DNA from: an uncultured Gammaproteobacteria bacterium
Lineage (GTDB): Bacteria > Pseudomonadota > Gammaproteobacteria > Arenicellales > JAANXG01
Length of the DNA stretch: 64,000 nt
NCBI GenBank assembly: GCA_947259175.1
Contig: CAMYKW010000009.1
Location: 85,559-149,558 of the forward strand
Reading direction: 5' to 3'
Below are positions 58,383 through 64,000 of this stretch, piece by piece. Position 1 is the first letter of the stretch; every line of letters starts with the position of its first letter. The notes below the pieces were generated by a model. It saw only the letters and a program-made list of their open reading frames with translations. It searched no databases and was not told the DNA's origin. Made by a program: the position numbers and the translations under genes.

Positions 58383-59655
58383 ACACAATGATTTCTCTAT
58401 GGAGAAGCCGGTCGGGTGGTTGGATCGCATCGCCAAGCGTGCGGTGTTGCGACGTCTGCGGGGTATGACCGAAGGCTCGCTGGTGATTAAGGACCAACAG
58501 GAAACCCACCATTTCGGCAATCGCGGAGGCGACGGACTCCATGCGACGATCTTCGTGCATCACCCGTTGTTTTACCGGCTGGTTGCATTCGACGGCACGA
58601 TCGGTGCGGGGGAGGCGTTCATGGCGGGACATTTCCAGTGCAGTGATCTTACCGCGGCGGTGCAGTTGTTGCTGCGCAACCGGAACGTGCTCGACGGCAT
58701 GGACGACCGCTCCTTGCGGATCAGTGCGCCGTTGCACAAGGTGTTCCACTGGTTGCATCGCAATACGCGCGGCGGCAGCCGGCGCAACATCGGCACCCAC
58801 TATGATCTGGGCAACGACTTTTTTGCGCTGTTTCTCGACGAAACAATGATGTATTCCAGTGCTGTTTATCCGCGGCCCGATGCCGTTCTCGAAGAGGCCG
58901 CGGTGACCAAACTGGATCACATCTGCCGCAAGTTGAATCTGACCCCGCAGGACCACGTATTGGAGATCGGCACCGGCTGGGGCGGGTTCGCCATCCATGC
59001 CGCGAGGAACTACGGCTGTCGGGTCACCACCACGACGATTTCCAGGCAACAGTATGAATACGCCAGAAAAAAAATTGATGCCGCGGGTCTGGCCGGCCGA
59101 ATCACTTTGTTGCTCTCGGATTACAGAGATCTTGCCGGCAGTTACGACAAGCTGGTATCGATTGAAATGATCGAGTCGATCGGTCATCAGTATCTGGATA
59201 CGTTTTTTGAAAAGTGCAGCGCGCTGTTGAAACCCTCGGGGATGCTGCTGCTGCAGGCCATCACCATTGCCGACCAACGCTACGAGGCCGCCAAACGTTC
59301 GGTGGACTTCATCCAACGATACATTTTTCCGGGTGGATTCCTTCCTTCGGTGTCCGTCATGGTCCAAGCGACGGCGCGGTCCACGGACATGCGCTTATTC
59401 CATCTCGAGGATATCGGCTATCACTACGCGACCACCTTGCACCATTGGCGTGAGCGTTTTACACAAAACCTTTCGAAGGTGCGTGGGCTCGGTTATTCGG
59501 AGACCTTCATCCGCATGTGGGAATTCTATTTTTGTTACTGCGAAGGGGGTTTTCTCGAGCGCGCCATCGGCAATGCGCAGTTGTTGCTGGTCAAGCCGGA
59601 CTGTCGGAGTCAGCCGATTACACCGCCCATGGCGGCCGGCGGCGTTAGCCAGTAA
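58360..59655 (+). CDS. Cyclopropane-fatty-acyl-phospholipid synthase family methyltransferase
   Basis: NIGTHYDLGNDFFALFLDETMMYSSAVYP; VLEIGTGWGGFAIHAARNYGCRVTTTTISRQQYEYA; VSIEMIESIGHQYL. Confidence 0.9.
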   Translation: MKAVVTSEHNDFSMEKPVGWLDRIAKRAVLRRLRGMTEGSLVIKDQQETHHFGNRGGDGLHATIFVHHPLFYRLVAFDGTIGAGEAFMAGHFQCSDLTAAVQLLLRNRNVLDGMDDRSLRISAPLHKVFHWLHRNTRGGSRRNIGTHYDLGNDFFALFLDETMMYSSAVYPRPDAVLEEAAVTKLDHICRKLNLTPQDHVLEIGTGWGGFAIHAARNYGCRVTTTTISRQQYEYARKKIDAAGLAGRITLLLSDYRDLAGSYDKLVSIEMIESIGHQYLDTFFEKCSALLKPSGMLLLQAITIADQRYEAAKRSVDFIQRYIFPGGFLPSVSVMVQATARSTDMRLFHLEDIGYHYATTLHHWRERFTQNLSKVRGLGYSETFIRMWEFYFCYCEGGFLERAIGNAQLLLVKPDCRSQPITPPMAAGGVSQ

Positions 59656-59698
59656 CCCTCAATTCATTTTGTGTCCTAACCTCGTGAGGATCTCAATC

Positions 59699-60343
59699 AT
59701 GGACCGTCATGTCATTACTTCTGTGATAATCGCCCTTGTTGTCAGTCTCCCCCTGGGAGCCGTTGCCGTTACCGCTGCGAACACGGCGACCGCGACGAAA
59801 TCGACACCGCAGCCGTTCGCCGGGACTGCGGAGTTGTCGAAGACTGCGCGCAACGACGTTTGCCCGGCGCACCTCAACCACGAATTCCGCAAACTGCACT
59901 CGCGGGAGATCGTCAACCTGTGCACCGCATTCGCCGGTAAACCGCTGTTGATCATCAACACCGCCAGTCACTGTGGCTTCACGCCCCAGTTCAAGGGACT
60001 GGAGGCGCTGCACCAGAAATACGGCGACCAAGGCTTGGTGGTGCTGGGTTTTTCCTCCAATGATTTTCGACAGGAGGCCGGTAACGAAGAAAAGGCGGCG
60101 AAGGTCTGTTACATCAATTACGGCGTGACGTTCACGATGCTGGCCCCGATCTCGGTGAAAGGCGAGGACGCCCATCCACTGTTCCAGGAGCTCGCCCGCC
60201 AATCCAGGGCGCCGAACTGGAATTTCAACAAGTATCTCGTGGAGCCGTCCGGCGCGGTGATCCAGCACTTCGGCAGCACCACCACTCCCGACTCGTCCCG
60301 GTTGATCGAGCGCATCGAAGGCTTACTGCCGACGAAATCTTGA
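59699..60343 (+). CDS. Exported glutathione-peroxidase-family protein
   Basis: IINTASHCGFTPQFKGLEALHQKYGDQGLVVLGFSSNDF; N-terminal hydrophobic signal-like segment. Confidence 0.85.
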   Translation: MDRHVITSVIIALVVSLPLGAVAVTAANTATATKSTPQPFAGTAELSKTARNDVCPAHLNHEFRKLHSREIVNLCTAFAGKPLLIINTASHCGFTPQFKGLEALHQKYGDQGLVVLGFSSNDFRQEAGNEEKAAKVCYINYGVTFTMLAPISVKGEDAHPLFQELARQSRAPNWNFNKYLVEPSGAVIQHFGSTTTPDSSRLIERIEGLLPTKS

Positions 60344-60401
60344 TTCCAGGCGCTGAGGCGGGCGGCGCCCGGCCCCCGGCCCCCGGCAGGTACCGGGTCT
60401 A

Positions 60402-60415
60402 TTGATGCAAATCAA
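60402..60415. promoter_or_regulatory. Perfect FNR/Anr-type box upstream of ompW
   Basis: TTGATGCAAATCAA exactly matches TTGAT-N4-ATCAA; 71 bp separate it from the ompW start codon. Confidence 0.65.
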
Positions 60416-60486
60416 TGAAAGCCGCACAACACTCGGTAACATTACACGGCGAATCTTGCACCGTAACCAAACTAAGGGCTCGTGTA

Positions 60487-61209
60487 ATGAACAACAGAAC
60501 CAAGTCCGTAATCGCGGCGACTGCACTGGTCAGTCTGGCTTCCATCCCGATGTTGGGTCACGCACTGGAACAGGGTGACTGGACCTTCCGCGCCGGGGCG
60601 ACCGGCATCTATCCCAAGGACACCGATAGCGATCCGGTGTCCACCGCCGCCACCGGTCCCATCGCCGGCACCGCCGTCGGTCCGGGCAGCGCCTGGTCGC
60701 TGGGTCTGACCATCGGCTATGCGATGACGGCCAACTGGGGGATAGAACTGCTTGCCGCCTGGCCGTTCAAACACGATATCGAGGCCAACGACACGCTGCG
60801 CACCACGCTCTCGGGGCTGGGCCTTGCCGGCACCGAGGTCATCGGCGAAGTCGAGCAGTTGCCGCCGACCTTGAGCGTGAATTACACCTTTCAGCCGGAT
60901 CAGCCCATGCGTCCGTATCTCGGCGCAGGCATCAACTACTGGACCACGACCGACGAGGAAGTCAAGGGCGATCTGGCCACCGCGGGCTACACCAACCTGG
61001 ATGTGGACAGCTCCTGGGGAATCGCGCTGCAGGCGGGCGTCGACTACGATCTCAGCGACCGCTTGTTCATTAACGGCAGCGTACGCTGGATCAACATCGA
61101 AACCGATGCGCGGGTAACCGGTACCGGCGGGGCGCTGGGTCCGATCACGGTCGACAATATCAAGCTCGATCCCTGGGTATTCAGCATATTCCTGGGCACC
61201 ACCTTCTAG
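60487..61209 (+). CDS. ompW: OmpW family outer membrane protein
   Basis: Signal peptide; GDWTFRAGATGIYPKD, GYAMTANWGIELLAAWPFKHDIE, LPPTLSVNYTF...RPYLGAGINYWTT, C-terminal aromatic LGTTF. Confidence 0.9.
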   Translation: MNNRTKSVIAATALVSLASIPMLGHALEQGDWTFRAGATGIYPKDTDSDPVSTAATGPIAGTAVGPGSAWSLGLTIGYAMTANWGIELLAAWPFKHDIEANDTLRTTLSGLGLAGTEVIGEVEQLPPTLSVNYTFQPDQPMRPYLGAGINYWTTTDEEVKGDLATAGYTNLDVDSSWGIALQAGVDYDLSDRLFINGSVRWINIETDARVTGTGGALGPITVDNIKLDPWVFSIFLGTTF

Positions 61210-61240
61210 CAGTACCTGACTTCTCGCTCCTCGTCACCTC

Positions 61241-61275
61241 GGGGGTTGCCGGCAGGCAGCCCCCTTGGTTTTTTT
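61241..61275 (+). terminator. Rho-independent terminator after ompW
   Basis: GGGGGTTGCC-GGCA-GGCAGCCCCC stem with one G-U pair, followed by a T-rich run to 61275. Confidence 0.85.
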
Positions 61276-61307
61276 GGGCTTCTTCAACGGCTGATCGGGT
61301 CACGCAT

Positions 61308-63608
61308 TCAGTTGCTTGGTCCCTGCATCAACGCCCGTAGCGACCGATTGTTGGGTTCCAAGCGCAGCAGAGTATCGGCATATTGGCGCATACGTACGTG
61401 ATCCCCGCGCTCGCGATAGATGCTCACCAGCATCAATAAGATGTCCCGGTCGCTTTCGAATTTTTCGTGGGTCTTGCGCATCAGCCCCAGCGCCTCGTCC
61501 GTGCGGCCCTGGGAATGCAGCGCAACCGCGTAGACGTAGGCGTACCTGGGCGCCTCCGGTGCAAGTTCATAGGCGCGCTTCAGCGAAGCGATGCCCGCCT
61601 GCCGCTCGCCCTGGCGGATCTGCGCCAGACCCAGGGCGTGGTGCAAGGCGGCGCGGCGTGGATTCCGGGTCAGCCCATTGGCCAGGGTCGCGTAGGCCCG
61701 CGTCTCGTCGCCGAGGGCGCGGTACAGGTCCGCGAGGTTGACGTGCGCCGGCACGTAGTAGGGCGCCGTCTCCAGGGCTTGCTTGTACAGCCGCTCCGCC
61801 TCCTGGATATCCCGCTGCTGCCACGCAAGATTCGCCAGGTTGACCAGCGACTCCGGCCGGTCGGCGTTGAACTGCTGCACCCGCACGTATTCCGCCAGCG
61901 CCGACTTGAACGCATCGTGAGTAGACGGCGGCAACGCGTCGGCCGGCAAACCGGCCAGCTGCCGCGCCGCTTCGGTGCGTATGGCCCGCAGCGGATCGGA
62001 CAGCAGCGGTGTGCCGATCTGTGCGCGCAGCGGCGGTGGTAATACCCCCAGGGTGTATGCCGCGCCCATCCTCACCAGCGGGTCCTTATCGCCGGCGGCG
62101 CGGCGGATGGTCGGCAGGGAACGTGGCGTGACGGTATTCCCCAACAGGCTGAGCGCTGTCCCGCGCAGGATGCCGGCACTGTTCTGCTGCTTGATTAGCT
62201 TGAGTAGTTGTGCTTCGGCGTCGATGCGAAGTCGATTCGCCGCATCGAAAGCCGCCGCAGCTTGCTGCTGGTCTCGCTGCCCATACCACTCGACGAGTTT
62301 GTCCGCCGCCCATTGCGCGGATCGGTCGCCGTGGCATTGATTACACGCGTTCGGCGTACCGACAGCGAGCGAGACATCGGGCCGCGGAATGCGGAAGCTG
62401 TGGTCGCGGCGCGGATCCACCACCATGTAGTGCTTGTCGGGCATGTGGCAGCTTACGCACTGGCCACCGGGAGCGTTGGGATCATGATAATGGTGTTGCC
62501 GGCTTGCGAATTTGGCCGCCAAGTGACATTGCATGCAAACGCCATTGCCCTGTGCTCTAAGTTTTAGACTGTGTGGGTCGTGACAATCGCTGCACGTCAC
62601 CCCGGCGGCATACATCCTGCTCTGCAGGAACGAGCCGTATACATAGACCTCGTCGTTGATCTGGCCGTCGGCATGGTATAGATCCTGGCGCAGCAGGCTG
62701 ATGCGGAAATGATCCAATAAGGGATCTCCCGGCCGGTACTCCGATGTCAGCGCCTCCCGCCGGGCGTGACAGCGCCCGCAGATATCCAACTCCACCCGCG
62801 TCTCAATCGGCGCACTGCGCGCCGCGTTGCCGGTTCGCTCGTCTATGGGCCAGCTGATTCCTGATCGTTCCACGAACCGCACCGTGAGTCCCATGTCGCT
62901 GCGCGGATATTTCTCACCGGCTTGCTCCGCTTGCCGGGCCCACTCCACGTGCTCGGATCCGGGTCCGTGGCAGGCCTCGCAACTCACATCGATGTCCGAC
63001 CAGGTAGTCCGGTAGCTGCGCGCCGCGGCGTCGTAGTTTTTCTCGAGATTAGTCGAATGGCAGTCGGCGCACATGTAGTTCCAGTTCTGGTTCACTCCCG
63101 TCCAGTGCAGCTCGTCCCCGTGCCGGATATGCTCGTCGGGATACAAGTGAAACCAGCGCTGCCCGCCCTGTTCCTCGGGCCTGGCATCCCACGCCACGGA
63201 CAGCGCCTGATAGCGGCCGTCGGGAAACGCAATCAGATACTGTTGCAACGGATCGACGCCGAACACGTAGTCGACCGGGTAATCGGTGACCACCCCGTCC
63301 GGACCGTCGGTCTTGACGAAGAAACGACCGTCCTTTTTATAGAGGCGCGAGACGGTGCCGAAGTATTCAAATTCAGCATCGTTAAAGTCGCCGAGCACCG
63401 TCTGCTCATCGGCGGGCTGCATCGCCAGATCGTGATGGGACCCTCGCCACGAGGCGGTCTGCTCCAGATGGCACCCGGCACATTGTTGCGCGCCCACGTA
63501 TGCGGCCGGTGTATCGGTTGTCGCTGGCGGTGCGTCGCCCGCGACGGCGGCATGCATCGGGCCGCTGGCGCCCCAAAGCAGAATCAATGACAGCCCAATA
63601 TTTTTCAC
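61308..63608 (-). CDS. Exported octaheme c-type cytochrome with C-terminal TPR region
   Basis: Eight CxxCH motifs (CAGCH, CADCH, CEACH, CGRCH, CSDCH, CMQCH, CVSCH, CNQCH); signal-like start KNIGLSLILLWGASGPMHAAVA at GTG 63608; C-terminal TPR units. Confidence 0.8.
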   Translation of the reverse strand: MKNIGLSLILLWGASGPMHAAVAGDAPPATTDTPAAYVGAQQCAGCHLEQTASWRGSHHDLAMQPADEQTVLGDFNDAEFEYFGTVSRLYKKDGRFFVKTDGPDGVVTDYPVDYVFGVDPLQQYLIAFPDGRYQALSVAWDARPEEQGGQRWFHLYPDEHIRHGDELHWTGVNQNWNYMCADCHSTNLEKNYDAAARSYRTTWSDIDVSCEACHGPGSEHVEWARQAEQAGEKYPRSDMGLTVRFVERSGISWPIDERTGNAARSAPIETRVELDICGRCHARREALTSEYRPGDPLLDHFRISLLRQDLYHADGQINDEVYVYGSFLQSRMYAAGVTCSDCHDPHSLKLRAQGNGVCMQCHLAAKFASRQHHYHDPNAPGGQCVSCHMPDKHYMVVDPRRDHSFRIPRPDVSLAVGTPNACNQCHGDRSAQWAADKLVEWYGQRDQQQAAAAFDAANRLRIDAEAQLLKLIKQQNSAGILRGTALSLLGNTVTPRSLPTIRRAAGDKDPLVRMGAAYTLGVLPPPLRAQIGTPLLSDPLRAIRTEAARQLAGLPADALPPSTHDAFKSALAEYVRVQQFNADRPESLVNLANLAWQQRDIQEAERLYKQALETAPYYVPAHVNLADLYRALGDETRAYATLANGLTRNPRRAALHHALGLAQIRQGERQAGIASLKRAYELAPEAPRYAYVYAVALHSQGRTDEALGLMRKTHEKFESDRDILLMLVSIYRERGDHVRMRQYADTLLRLEPNNRSLRALMQGPSN

Positions 63609-63935
63609 TGGTGTATCCGGAACAGTATACCCGTTTGTGGGAATCACAATGCCGCGCCCGACACCGAAGTGTTCGACAATATCCCGACGGCGTATATCTG
63701 CGTCCGGGTGTACACTCCAAAGGCCCCGGTGCGCGCCGGCGAAACGGTCACTGCGCGGGTCACCAATTACCGAACTTGTCCCGGAAAAACGGCGGGTGAT
63801 TTTGGACACCTTGTGTACCGTCGGAGAGACCACAGTTCTCGACGGTTCGGCGCACGTGTATATTCCACCTCAAACAACCCGATGAGGCGCCGTTAGGCCT
63901 CTGCAATTCAACGTTTCCGGAGCGAAAGGTGGAAC

Positions 63936-64000
63936 ATGAGCAGCGCAGACAGCAATAACGAGCAATCTGAAAACCTGTGGGTGGATACCGTCAAAAACGT
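63936..64000 (+). CDS. Start of an unidentified CDS running off the right edge
   Basis: ATG preceded by AAAGGTGG; reads MSSADSNNEQSENLWVDTVKN, open to window end. Confidence 0.45.
   Translation, partial: MSSADSNNEQSENLWVDTVKN

Noticed and set aside
56156-59367. Long antisense ORFs 56156-57562 (468 aa) and 58336-59367 (343 aa)
   Set aside because: Opposite well-supported FAD oxidoreductase and CFA synthase genes; no family motifs.
60361-60395. CCCCCGGCCCCCGG short repeats before ompW
   Set aside because: Low-complexity GC stretch; no clear regulatory meaning beyond the adjacent FNR box.
63669-63896. 75-aa plus-strand ORF after the cytochrome gene
   Set aside because: No RBS, no motif, and overlapping ORFs in other frames; probably intergenic.
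1-64000. CRISPR arrays, tRNA or rRNA genes
   Set aside because: No regularly spaced repeats, tRNA cloverleaf-like conserved boxes or rRNA sequence noticed by eye; a tRNAscan/CRISPR search would be needed to exclude them fully.

Overview
This 64 kb window is GC-rich, densely coded bacterial chromosome. It looks like a gammaproteobacterial sulfur-oxidising chemoautotroph, but that lineage call is inference. Main modules, left to right: (1) the C-terminal part of a HoxX-like hydrogenase maturation protein, truncated at the left edge, followed by RarD and small membrane proteins; (2) a YeiH-type putative sulfate exporter operon; (3) an ECF sigma factor and an apparently frameshifted anti-sigma factor; (4) a sulfur-trafficking region with LuxR/PAS regulator, three small DsrE/TusB-like proteins, YedE-type transporter, TusA-like protein, two similar single-TM mini-proteins and a secreted rhodanese, interspersed with GT39, GT2, radical-SAM and FAD enzymes; (5) two 2-oxoacid:ferredoxin oxidoreductase systems with two NfnA/NfnB-like pairs and a large ferredoxin-tailed protein; (6) four consecutive c-di-GMP genes, two with c-type-heme (CxxCH) sensor regions; (7) an apparently exported PEP/pyruvate-dikinase-like protein, two serine hydrolases (one damaged) and an Npt1-like transporter; (8) a CarH/LitR-type B12 photoreceptor-like MerR regulator with an 11-bp-repeat operator, next to a cyclopropane/modified fatty acid cluster; (9) OmpW with a perfect FNR-like box and an octaheme-TPR cytochrome. 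Two short MITE-like elements, with different terminal inverted repeats, sit exactly at stop codons with YTAR-type (CTAG, TTAA) flanks. I saw no tRNA, rRNA or CRISPR array. All family assignments come from reading motifs; no database search was run.
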